Source: Liolophura sinensis (taxonomy: Eukaryota > Mollusca > Polyplacophora > Chitonida > Chitonidae). Taken from it: a DNA stretch of 64,000 nucleotides. Where the stretch lies: contig NC_088295.1 in the NCBI RefSeq assembly GCF_032854445.1, positions 60,743,249 through 60,807,248 of the forward strand. Direction: 5' to 3'. A program made the translations under genes and the position numbers. Below the pieces are notes generated by a model. The model did not search any database. It saw only the letters and a program-made list of their open reading frames with translations, and was not told the DNA's origin. Positions 22,511 to 34,969 of the stretch are shown one piece after another. Each line of letters opens with the position of its first letter. The first letter of the stretch is position 1.

Positions 22511-23396
22511 ATTTTCCATTGCCGGTAGAGTATGTACATTAGAACACCATACTAACAATATAATTGTAGTTATATTACGACGCTGCCAATATAATGTACA
22601 GAATAGAGAAAAACACAGAGCATGGACGACAATGTGATGGCTAGCCCAGATATTCAAATATTTACAAGTAGCGAGTAAGTGAGTTAAACATAAGTTTTAA
22701 AGCGTCTGGAAATGGAGAAAAAAATAATTATAATGATACTACTTCTGGTATCGATGCAGTAATTACGGATTGAATTCAGTTAAAAAGATTTGCATAATAT
22801 AATTCAGTTTAATTCTCCTGAATGGACCGTTAATATGATTGATCTGTCAGCATCACCATTTAAAATAAGCTGGACAATAGTTTACCATTAAGGGATTTCA
22901 AGATTAAGAGCACCCTTTCAGCATTGTTGGGCGAGATTAAACGATTAAGCGCCGCATTTTGACATGATTAGGCGCAGTTACATGATTACACACAGCGTTT
23001 TATCATGATTAGTCTCTGTTACATAACCTACAGCAGTTATAATGACGTGGTGATTACTTTAGTTTTTTTTTACTTGATTGCTTCACACCCCTCAGCCCCC
23101 CGTCCTCTTTGAATTGGTCCAATCAACGGATACAGCACGGCGGCGTTTAGCAGTAGCACTATTTTGTACACATTCCATCACGATTTCCTCATTCCCTCTG
23201 GGTCGTTCATGTTGTTAATTTAAGCGTGGATAGTTAGAGAATGTAGGTAAGCAGAGACAAAGGGAATTATTGCGTAATGATTGTTAGAGAAGAGCGAATG
23301 GGGCTCTCCGTAGTTGCTCCGAGTTGACAGCAAAATGAAAGACTCTTTGTTAGTAATGCAGCCTGGCAATTCTAGTAAATGCTTTAGTCTATAGGT

Positions 23397-25213
23397 CGGT
23401 AAAGTTGGCACAAGATTGCAACACAACATTCGACACCATATTAGCCAGAATGCAGCTCGTACAGCTGCGAATATGGAGGTGAATGTTGTGTTGGAATATT
23501 AGGTCAACTTTACTTTTTACCTGGCATGGTGAAGTTGGCACATTATTCCACAGCATTCTACTGAACAATAAATACATATTGAACATGTGTGTGACAAATA
23601 ATTGAAGATTCCATGAATGATATTCACCTGCCATTTAAGTTATATACGATCTTTATTTGCATACACATAGCAACCACCTGTTATCAAATATACTCTCTGA
23701 AAATGGCCGGTGATTGAAATATAACAGTCCGTAAGGTACAATGATAAGATTGAAAACATTTACTTCATTTCAGCAGCTTTAAAACAGGATTAATCGACAT
23801 TATTGTGTCGCATCTTTACATTTAGTGCTATTTTGGACCGCCTGCAACTTGCCACGATGTCAAACATGTTTTCTGAAAAACGGCTATCATTTAAATGAAA
23901 ATTGCCTATACAGGTACATTTGAGTGATGGGATAAACATACGCCCAGGAATGAGGATTAATTGACAGTACTGTGACTCATCTTCAGAATATTGCCATTCG
24001 AGAAAGTCTACAACTTGCCACGGTGTCAAAATCCCTTCGGAAAACCGCGTATGATTAAAAATATACTCCCTTCTACAGACACATTTAAGAGGTTGGAAAA
24101 CATATGCTGCAAGTTGCAGACGCCCTGGAATGGGGATTAACTGACAATACGGTGTCCCGCCTTTACATTTAGTACTACTCTATACCGTCTGTTATTTGCC
24201 ACGATGTCATAAAAGCTTTCGGAAAAACGGGTATCATTAAAAGATAATCACTTATATAGATTAATTTACTGTGGTCTGAAAACTTATGCTGCAAGTCGCA
24301 GATGCCCTGGGATGGAGATTAATCGACAATGCTGTACGTGTATAAGGGGTTATCTTTTTAATAGTATCCATTTTTAGAAGACATTTTTGACACCGTGGCA
24401 AGTAGCAGACGGTCTAGAATTGCTCTAAATGTAAAGATGAGACACAGAATTGTCAAATAATCCCCATTCCAGGGCATCTGCGACCATCAGCTTGTGTTTT
24501 TCAACCCCTTGAATGCACCTGTATGAGCGATAATATTTTTAAAGATACCCGTTTTTCCAAAGGCATCGAAAGCGCGCCATGGCAAGTTGCATACAGCATA
24601 GAATGGCACTAAATGTCGATTAATACTCATTCCAGGACGTTTGCGACTTGCAGTATATGTTTTCGATCCTGCCAATACACCCACATATGCTGTTATCTGT
24701 TAATGATAGCGTTTGTAGAAAGAATTTTTGACATCGTGCGGTCTAAAATACTAATAAACGTAAAGATGCAACACAGTACTGTCGATTAATTCTTATTGCA
24801 GAGCTGCTGCAACTTGTAGTAGATGTTTTTTATCCCATCATTGCACCTAAAGGGTTTGGTATCTTTCAAACATTGGCCATTTTCAAAATTTGCATACACA
24901 CCGCAACCACCTGGTATCAAATTTACCAGGTGATTGCGGTGTGTATGCAAATGAAAATCGCATTTAATTTAGATGGCAGGTGAATGTCGTTCATGAAACC
25001 TTTAATTACATGCCACACACATGTTCAATATGTATTTATTGTTCAGTAGAATGCTGTGTTGGAATATTGTGCCAACTTTACCATGCCATGTAGAAAGTAA
25101 AGTTGGCACAAGATTCCACCACAACATTCAATTCCACATTCGCAGCTGCACGATTTGCATTGTGGCGAATATGGTGTCGAATGTTGTGTTGAAATCTGGT
25201 GCTATCTTCACCG
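23397..25213. mobile_element. Foldback-type element with nested inverted and tandem repeats
   Basis: The ends are inverted (CGGTAAAGTTGGCACAAGAT at 23397; its counterpart, with some mismatches, ends at 25213). The outer arms (about 23397-23760 and 24880-25213) are inverted copies. Inside, a unit of roughly 165-185 bp (GATTAATCGACA near 23789, 23952, 24135, 24316) repeats directly, then continues in inverted orientation (24440, 24612, 24776). An additional 27-bp-arm hairpin lies at 24893-24952. No transposase frame is seen, so it is presumably non-autonomous. The target-site duplication was not resolved. Confidence 0.7.
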
Positions 25214-27059
25214 AGCGTCACTCTATGTACAATACTACTATAGAGATATTTGCTAAAGACTTTAGTTGCCTATCTGTATGAATGCTTGTTTTAAGAAACA
25301 ACACTGCCTCTCCGCTACCAGTTTTGTAACCCTATGTAACACTTGTCCAAAGATTTGCTCGCTCACACAGACCCACACACCATAAATTACAACGTGAGTG
25401 CAGGGGTGGTAGAATTTGACAAACTTTCGGTCACCACCGGCCTGAACTCTGGAAAACAACCACAACTATATGTAAGTGTTTACAAAATTATGTGTTTGTA
25501 ATTGTGTGTAAATATATACTGGAAAAACATGCAGGATCAGATATTAGCTGAGAGATAACAGAGAAAAATCCTGCATGCTGCCAAAACTGGCACGTCTATG
25601 GCATGCCGATACTACGACTGCGTTCCTCGAAGGATACCACTGCTCCATCGATTGCAGACCTTATAAAGCGTTGGAAGATTTTATTTGAGTCCTAGTGTAA
25701 GGATTCACGGACCGTCTGTCATTCGATGGATCGAGTTTTGGTTAGCTCACACATCTTTTTCAAATAGCCTGAAGTAACCCACAGAAATTAAATTTCTACA
25801 AATAAATTTTCCTGAGAGCCAATACGTCAATGTAAAGGACTATCAATTTGGTATTTTACATAGCAAACAGATGTCGACTATTAGCTCTGTACCCGTGACC
25901 GATCCACACCAACCTCTGGAAGTCACTTCGGCTATATGTAGATTCGGCCGAAGTGGAAAATGCAATAAAGAATGCCTTATACGCCACCAAAACAGTTCAC
26001 ACTTGTATACTTTTCTTACATTCCTGGTTTGAATATGTGTAGGTACTTCTACTTCAATGAATACCTTATTAATGACATTTTTACTGAAGTAGTACTTAAA
26101 AGAATTTCAGTATATCCTCATTGGGCCTATATGGCGACTAAATACATTTGGGTCAGCCGTCCGTTTACTTTTATACACCAATATAATTTGGCACTGAACC
26201 GTGTATGTGAACCTGAACAACAGATGTGATTTGAACTTTGCTGGAAAAATAACCAAAAAAAAAAACCCAAAAGGAAAAGAAAATGCCGAAAAGTATTAGG
26301 ACTGCTCGTTGTTCCACGGATTCCAAACAGTTTTCACCAATGGGTTTCGGCTTCTGCATCAGTACACGGTCGGTTTCAGGGCATAACGGTGTTTGTAAAT
26401 ACAGTCTGTAAACACAGTGGTGCCGGTATTTTAAGACGCAAAGCTGCGCATCTGCTCTCTGCTTCATTGCATTTGGTTGAGTTGTGGAAATTCTGTTTCT
26501 GTCATCAATTTCTATAATTACATACGTATAAATGTAGCAAAGGTTAAAACACAACCATCATTCTAATTACTGCAACCCTAAAGCATGTAGTATCAGGTTA
26601 AAACTTACGTCGTGAGTTCGGTATACATAAACAAATACCCCAGAGAACTGAGTCCACTGCTATATACATGTACACGTATATCCATGCAGTATATGTCGTT
26701 AAATTAATTTTCCTCATTTTGGAAAGCCGATTTTTTCCCGAACTTCTTAAAAGAAAAGATTTTTATTGCCTCCCAACCTTTGCTTGTTACCTTTTCTGGT
26801 CACATGGCTACTGTACATGCAATAAAGCACAATTTCGAAAATTAAACGTAATTTACAGAAAAAAATACTAAAAAATGGAAAAGAGGAAAAACATTAGAAC
26901 CAGATTCTTCTTCTGCGGATAAAATCGCGCCTAATGAACTAGTTTTTCTTTGAAAATCCAAAGGGCACACAATGTCCAGTAACCCACTAAGTCTAATTTA
27001 GATTAGCTTTAAACCTGAAAGACCTAACTTTTACTATATCACAAAAAGTGACCAAGCCC

Positions 27060-27230
27060 AGCTCATGCTGGCTTCCTCTGCGGCCGTACGTGGGAAGGTC
27101 TTCCAGCAACGTGCGGATGGTCGTGGGTTTTCGCCAGGCTCTGCCCGTTTTCCTCCCACCATAGTGCTAGCCGCTATGTAAATATTCTTGGGTACGGTGC
27201 AAAATACCAATCAAATAAATAAATAAAATC
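27060..27230 (+). repeat. tRNA-derived SINE, truncated copy
   Basis: Shows the family body (GTACGTGGGAAGGTCTTCCA, CTCCCACCATAGTG) and an AAATA tail. Internal deletion in the GTCGTATAAGTG region. Confidence 0.75.
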
Positions 27231-28389
27231 AGAAAGTTACCAACAGAAACATGAACAAAAGCAGATTCTGTATCACTGTCAATAAATACACCTGAATAGG
27301 CCTACACCGGAGAACATGCACAGGCGGAATGGTTAGATTGCCCTGGGAGAACAGGTGGTAGAGCAGAATCATGCTTGTTCCCTATTGATGTCATTATATC
27401 ATTAACGACTTCCGCTCATTCAGTTCGATTGATTTACAGTGTTTCAGCAGCAGCCTTGAACCGTATTTCAACAATGTAACGATTTACAAATGAGAAAGTT
27501 ACACATTTTGTTTCATTTATACAGTATTTCTTGACAATATATGCGTAGTGAAATACGTTCATCCTATACCAGTACCACCAAAAATTGAGCTTCGACCACA
27601 TGTCAGTCTTATGATTATACTTGAAATGTTCATTGAAATCATGTCGTGCATAATTTATATTAAAGATATTGCATTTATATCAAGACTTAAAGTACAGTAT
27701 AGTCGCCTTCCTGCCGAATATCCTACGTCCAGCATGGCTCCGCGGTCGGCGTATGGTGAGCCCAACATGGTCTGATCATGCTCCATTGTACGTGTATGAT
27801 GTGCATATAGTCAGGATTCGCGTATTATGGTGCCACCATGGTATCATCATGGCCGGACGATCCCAGCATGATTTTAAGATGCTATGTTAAAATTACCTTT
27901 CATGAAACATACCTCCAAACATGATTTGTATGCTGAGAGATTTGCTGTCCTCAAATCAAGAGGTCCATCTTGGTGACAATTGATGATCAGTCAGCCTGGC
28001 GAGTACACAGACAATCCTCATAGTTGGACTTTTGCAACTTGTAAATATACTGTCACCAAATTGGAATTAATGGCGACACTGTATTTACTATGTCCCTTGC
28101 AATAATCTGGTAATTGTGTGTCATCCCACTGATAGGTCTGCCGATGAGCCAGGCCATGCACCTGGCCTGACTTGGACTAGTAGACTTATTGTTCAATAAC
28201 CCCACAGCTTGCGCCGGCAGACGTTTTGATAACTGATCCCGTAACTTTCTTTCACCTGCCTTTCTAGTAAGTCAGAGCGTGCCAGGTACTTGTCAAATGA
28301 GTGAGAGAACAAGTTCCAACTAGATGTTTGATTTAGTAAAAAAAAGGCCTTACCTTAACTTGGTAAGGCAGATAAACCGCCCACATGGC

Positions 28390-28800
28390 CGACCATCACG
28401 TGAGATCGCTCAGAATCTTCACATGCGGCTCCAGCACCTCCGACATCGGCTCCGGCCGGCGACACAACACGTAGATTTCAGCCCCGTCCGAAACTGCCTG
28501 AGAGAGGCCGACCCCGAGCACGCCGAGCACATCGGGGCCTCGAACCTCATGGCTTCCGGCGTCAGATCTGACAGGTCTGAGCCAGTATTCACATGCGCTG
28601 AACATTGTGGAGGACAGTGCTCTTCAGTGACAATTCTCCGTGATGGCAGTCTCCGTGTATGGCGCTGTTTTTGGGGAGCGTTATGATGATGTCATTGTCC
28701 TGCGAAGGGTGGCACGCGGTGGTGCGAATGTCATAGTGTGGGCAAGCATGGACAGTGCACTCGTCGCCATTTCATCGATGGCAAGTTGAAAATGGGCAAC
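28390..28800 (+). pseudogene. Tc1/mariner-like transposase relic
   Basis: Plus-strand frames carry pieces typical of Tc1-like transposases: LREADPEHAEHIG, ILRDGSLRVWR, and in another frame GERYDDVIVLRRVARGGANV followed by IVWASM, corresponding to the DGR-x-R-V-x-R, GERY and GGG-x-V-M-V-W stretch before the second catalytic Asp. Frameshifts separate the pieces, and no intact catalytic triad or inverted ends were found. GC is higher than in the surroundings, as expected for an inserted coding fragment. Confidence 0.5.
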
Positions 28801-29892
28801 GGTACACAAATGGAATCCTGCGGCCCATGACTCAAATGCTTATTAGCTTTGCTAATAGCGGCAACCTTACGGGAGTCTTTCTGATGCTCCATGGTCCGAT
28901 CAATATTCATCAGTGTTGAAATAATTAACACGTACAGCGTAGAGAGAGAAACCAGCGCAGCGATGAAAGTGTGATAGGAGGCAAATAGTTACACGTATCC
29001 GGTGAACACGTAACCTCTTGTCAATTTACCTCAGTTATTCTAACTTTCCATGTAAATGCAGGAGTAGTGTCTTCACTGTTTCCACTAACACCTTCGATGC
29101 CTGTCCCTCCTGTATCGCGAGTTTTGGGACCTGAATCGTCACGTCTTCACCGGTCTTTTAGATAGCTGAAATAATTATCTTTCACAAAATATTAGCCTCG
29201 CATGGGCACGTCTTATTTCCAAAATCAGTGATAAAGTCGCGCAAATAATACAAGGCCCACCATGCACGAACTGTCGGCGGACGGTTGGCCCACCCTATAG
29301 ATTCTTGGCCTCGTCGTCATCCAATGTGTCGATTTGGTAGGCGGTCACGCTTCAGCCCAGGCACTGTCTGGCTTGGCCATTGACCGCTAACAAATCGAAC
29401 CTTTTTCACGATGCTGTGCCTCCACTTCTTCATGACAACCGGTCCTGTGTCTCCCTTGCTTGACATACTGTATGTCAACCTCATCCAATAGCTGGTCGAT
29501 AGATCGTCACATTTCATCTATGTGCGGATATGGGCACCTGGTGGCGAAGTCTTATAATAGTATACTCTCCACACAAGGTTACCCAATACAATCGTCTGGC
29601 TGAGCAAGATAAGTGGGGAAGGGGCAAGCAGGAACGCTTTCCGCTTATTATTGCCTAGTTTATCCATCTTGTTCAAAAGCTTAGTTTTTTGCGTAATAAA
29701 ATAAGCAAAGGGCTAATCAGTATGTAACAGAAATTTAGCGTGTTTAATTTCAGCTAGCTGCAGACTCACCGACTCCTGCTTTTCTACAGGAATCACGTCA
29801 TTTTCGCGCAGACAGTCTTGGAGGGGGTCGCGACCCTTACAGCTGCGAGTTTGCTCGCGCAGATCCCTTTTCTAAAGGTTGTATTTCAGTGT

Positions 29893-30190
29893 CAGGAACT
29901 AGAAGCTCTGCTCCCCATGGCGACAGCCGAAGATCAGATCTGACAGCATATCGTCTTTCTTTTTCAGGATTGCCGAAGGCGAGCAATCAGCGATTATATA
30001 CAAGGTTTTCTCCCCTTGGAACCATGTAACAGCCCAGTAAATAGTCATGAAGTCGTTCAGGAACTAGACGCTCTGCCCCACGCGGCAACAGCCGAAGACC
30101 AGCTCTGACAGCGTATCTTTTTTTGTCTTCTCCTCCCCTTAGAACCAGGTAGAAAGCCAATAAATAATCATAAAGCCGACGGCTGGGATC
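29893..30190. repeat. Tandem duplication of about 165 bp
   Basis: CAGGAACTAGAAGCTCTGC at about 29893 and CAGGAACTAGACGCTCTGCC at about 30058 begin two diverged direct copies. On the minus strand both read YAVR-x-x-LRL-x-P-x-GAE-x-LVP, so the duplicated piece may once have been coding. Confidence 0.6.
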
Positions 30191-30282
30191 TACAATGTAG
30201 ACCTCAGGTCATACCATATACACGGGGTTCTGTGGATAAGCCCTGTTGTACCGCACGATGGGACACAAGATCACTATGTATT

Positions 30283-30960
30283 AAAAGAGGGCACGGTTAG
30301 GGCCTTGAAAAGGCCGAGGATGGAAACTGTTTTCCCACATCCTGTCTGCCCACGGATGATTGTCGGGTGGTGGTCCTTCGGCAGGAAATCGTCAATACAA
30401 CGCATGGACAAGACGGCCATCTTCGATGTTGGGCTGGGCATTCGTGATATGTGTAAAAGATGCTCAAAAGCACTCGCTGCCTGTTCTTAATTTGTGACCT
30501 GAATGCGCCTGCTAGTACCGTGTGGCTGGTTGTCGTCAGTTGTCATGAGAATGAGCCAAAGAAAGGAATTCTACAACGGACACATCAGAGTTGGTTGGCA
30601 ACGCCCTTGATCGTGACCTCTACCTTTTGTTTTCGTATGGTTGTAGAAGGGCTCTTTTGCTCAATTAAAGGCTTGTTGCTGCATCAGGATCGTCTTCATG
30701 CTGCAGTTGGGGGCGTTGAAGTTGACGTTCCACAATGTTTCTCACTTGCCACGATTGCTTTTGTGGTGGCAGAGGACACGGTTATACAGGATCGAGAGGT
30801 GGCCATTGTGTTCATTGCGAATCATTCTGGTAAGGTTGTGCTGGGTCACCATGTCATACTCAAGACTAATATTTTCGACGGTGAAGGACGCATCGGTATA
30901 GTCTGTGGCTTTTTAAATGCGAGCTGGTACTTGAGGCGGTCTCTTAGTCCAGATTGATAG
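30283..30960 (-). pseudogene. Broken fragment with Walker A ATPase motif, possibly Polinton/adintovirus-like
   Basis: The minus strand encodes a P-loop, GQTGCGKT (30328-30351), preceded by MAVLSMRCIDDFLPKD and followed by VSILGLFKALTVP, then a stop. Upstream on the same strand (30540-30960), in other frames, are protein-like pieces with stops and frameshifts between them (for example DYTDASFTVENISLEYDMVT and a WNVNFNAPNCSMK piece). An ATPase beside a capsid-like protein would suit a Polinton/Maverick or adintovirus-type relic, but I base the capsid part only on general resemblance. The plus-strand open frame of 165 codons here is a shadow. Clearly non-functional. Confidence 0.4.
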
Positions 30961-32364
30961 GAAGGCATTTGGCCCTTGAGGGACTCGTCGTGGATGGGTG
31001 TACGTTTTTAATTATATTGTATTCCTGTATAAACCGGGATTCTGCTGGTGGACTAAGCGTCCCGACAACTGGTCCTTTTGCAGTGTTCTAATGTAATTGT
31101 ATGTTAAATGTGGCGACAACATCTCCCCACTTTTTATACCTAATTCTGCTTAAGCCCTGGCGCTAGGGGGCATGTGAATTGCTACTATTTATGTATTTAC
31201 ATGAACTCTTAGAATAAAACCCTGACTGCGGAAAACTGACAAGAGGCTGTATTTCAGCGGCTACGTGTGTCCTTTTTGCAGCTATCAGACTGTGATCGTT
31301 GCTCTGGATTTAAACTCTGTTGCTATATGTTTTTAATTATATTTTACATTAACCAATTATATCTGTCAGTGACATATCTTACATACAGGTCAAAGTATAC
31401 TGTATATACCGACACCCGTAGGCCGGTGCATTTCATGCAGGTACATGAGAGGGTTACTCAGCACCGATTTTCCATGGTTACGTTGCCGCTTGCGGCCGTT
31501 TTCTTTGTGTCACTATAACAGTGATGGGTTTTGTTATTCATCACGTGAATGGTTTTCTATCCCTAAAGAATATCGTCGTTCCATTAGATTCAAATATATG
31601 GGAAGTATAAAACAGAACAGTTGGGAACTGTCACCGATAAGTTGCATTGTGTGTGTCTAATTCCTGATATCAGTTTGATCATTATTAAGAATTGTTTGAC
31701 TTGTTTACAATTTACACTACACATAATATAAGTACAGTATGTATATTTACCAAATGGCTTTTACAAAAACACAACAACAACAAGAATATATGAGTAACTA
31801 TGAAGCTAATATTTGAGCGTTAGTCACCAATTGCTGGACTGGTAAGAAATAGAAAGCGAGATTTTGCCAAGGGAGAGCAAGCAATTGACCAAAGGAGAGG
31901 AATTCCAGCAAGGACGCGAGATTCAATGGACAATCAGAGCTTTTGTCGAGGGGAAGGGGGGGGGGAGATTTACACGAGATTCTCGACTGAAGGTCGCCCT
32001 GTCGCCTGAATGGCGCTCTAATACAGTTTAAATCCCGCACTGTAGTTCGAATATCGATGTTCTTGCTATGGGGCAACTACTTATGAAAGAGCATGGCCGT
32101 ATCCTTCCTCTATTAAAGACAGAACAGAACACATCAGAAACAAACACATGACAAATCAATCACGCAGGCCATGTTAACGTATATAGTAAAGAGGACAAAA
32201 ATCCAAGACGACCGTCAAGTCACGTGAAATAAAGGTTTCAAGGGTTTGGTTGCACAACTTCGGGTCTTTACCTCTGAAGTTTTATAAATGTCAGATTAGC
32301 AGTTTTTTCACAAAATGAACCGCTCCACAAAAACGGTAACAGCCAGACGCATGTTTCAATCTTT

Positions 32365-32515
32365 CTTGGTAAGTGGGAAGACCTACCAGCAACCTGCGGA
32401 TGGTTGTGGGTTAGCCCCGGACTCTGACCGGTTTCCTCCCACCATAATGCTGGCCGCCGACGAGTAAGTGAAATATTCTTGATTACGGCGAAAACCACCA
32501 AAAAAATTAAATAAA
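32365..32515 (+). repeat. tRNA-derived SINE, truncated copy
   Basis: Body from GTAAGTGGGAAGACC through TCCCACCATAATGCTGGCCG and GTGAAATATTCTTGATTACG to an A-rich tail. A further tail fragment is at 33280-33325. Confidence 0.75.
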
Positions 32516-34969
32516 TACTTCTTGTGCATAACGGTATACACCGGTCAAAATTGTGAAAAAAGTATACATTGGTACCACTTGCTATGTTGTCTCCATGACA
32601 ATGATGCTATAGGCTACATAGGCGTCTTGCGGTATGTGGTGTGTTGATCACAGCTTAAACGTCCGAATATTGCTTTTCATTTCTTTATTAATACAAGTTA
32701 TGTTCAAGCTCGAATGAACTGGTCGTTATTTTTTGGAACAAAGGTGGTGACTAAAGATATACAGAAAAACATGTAATGAAAAGGTAAAATTCCTATGACA
32801 TGCAAGTACTGTAAAGACAATACCGGTATCCCCCAAAAATAAATGTATTTAACTAATGGGCGGCTTTATGTGCATAACGTACTGCAAATAAGCCCGGATA
32901 TAGCTCTAAAGGAATTTGGGCTGTAGGTCAATCTTAAACGAGACTAACAACAAAAAGTCCACAAAAAACTTTAACACATTATTATTATTTAATAAGCGCA
33001 TATACTCTGACAAATAAGCCGTTTTAGGCGACCGAAAGTGACATCATCAAAACCGGAATTTATGGTATCTCCTTTCCAAATGATACAACGGATGTTGGGG
33101 CAATGTCATTACATTTCTAAGGCAAGGAGACAACGCTTATGCAACCCGGATGTGGCGTGATCAAAACCGAGATGATGATCTGTCCTTTGCATATAATCCC
33201 AAACACACTGGAGAAACAACATTAAATACCCCAAACTACTGACATAGGTTATATCTTTGATGGCAAGTTGTAATATTATTGGATATGGCGTAAATAACCA
33301 ATCAAGTAAATAAGTAAATATAACGTAAAGAAAGGCCACCAAAATTAGAGATGCAAATGATACTAGGAAACTGTAAAATACATCAGTCTCGACCGTCCAG
33401 TAATTGCTGGAACCCCGATGTTGCTACTTGTAGCCAAATTTAACATACAAAAATGTATTTTAGACTTACTTATCTTTTGTGAAAAGTTGTTTGGCTAATG
33501 ACTTCTGTCACATGCACTGTCTACAATGGTTAATGAATGTAAAGCTCTGCTTAGGCACAGGAGACTTCTTTTCTTACAAGTACTAGTATATCACACGGTC
33601 ACCTGAAGAACCTCGCGCAACCTCCGTTCTGCTACATGTAAGAGGGCATTGTTAAAGTGCTTTCGTTGTAATGTTTTCCTATATGTCATTAATATTGTCT
33701 ATGAAAAATCGTTTAATGTCAAGGAACAAACACTTAAAAGCTATGTTTTAAAAAAACACCAACACCGCCCTATTGCTACCAACAGCTCCAATCATCTTTC
33801 TCGGTTGAAAGGCTGAGTTTGAATAATTTTTGAAAGACGTGAAACTGCAAACATTCATAGTTGGTTTTAAAATTCCATCAGTGTCTTTCTTACAATTACT
33901 CTGTAATTTTTAAACTTGTAATCACCGTATTTTATTTGGAAAAAATGTGTACTTGTTTACACCAAGGTAAAATTTTTTACAATGATTTTTAAATACATGT
34001 ATGCCGAAGTAATATTCAAGTAATTCTAAAACTATATTTATTGTGATTTTTTATGTGTTTTATGCAAATGCGTATGTGCATTATATTTAGTCTCGAATCT
34101 GCGCCGTTTATAATGTTTAGTTTGCATGTCAGGTTATTTGCAAGTGTTATCGTGGCTAACTGTTCATTTACATTTATTTTGACCCAGGAGCCTCTCACCA
34201 ATGTTTACTATGAGTTTTCAAGTTCAGCTCATTCTGGTTTCTGCTCATTTATTTGGGATCATTCTCTTTACACTCCTTTCGATGTTCATCAGATAAGTCC
34301 ACACTAGCACGGTAAATTAAATCATCATGGGGGTTAAGCGATGTTGGAAAACTCCGGAGATTTGGAAATCTTTTGACAAACTATCCACAGGTACAGCATC
34401 ATACGTACATGTACAAGTTCACCACTTCAGATCACAAAATACTGCTCGTGCTTTTGGCATATCAAAGGATGTTTTTTTTTCGAATAGCTGGGTGTTGTTA
34501 ACATCTCCAGCTGAGGTATGAGCCATTAAATAGTTCTAAGCTATTAAACTTATATGTATGTCAATAGGAATGTGTACCATGCTCTCACGAGTTGTCTTAC
34601 TAATTATAAGAGTTTTCCACTCAGTTGATGATAGTGACAAGTTACTGATTCCCTGTTCCTTAGTCTGAAATAGGTGAGACCCAGAGGCTGCAAGAGCATT
34701 TCGAGTATTCCCTTATTTAACGGTCTGCGGATTTTCCTCTTGATAGCCGATTTTCCTGACCACTTTCTCGAAGAAGGCACGTTAAATATACCCTATCGTC
34801 CACCAGTTACACCAGCTGGTTACTTTGAGTAATTATTGCGAAAAATTTTTTTTACTCGTTCTTGCAGACTTGAAAATCATCCTAAAGTATGGAATAGAAC
34901 GGAGATCTAATATGCTGAGTGTAAATAGTTCTGCTGACAATATTACAATTTCTAAAGCTTTCAAAAGAC

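Noticed and set aside
30460-30957. Plus-strand open frame of 165 codons, the longest in the window
   Set aside because: It is the shadow of a broken fragment coding on the minus strand (Walker A and neighbouring protein-like pieces); its own composition shows no motif.
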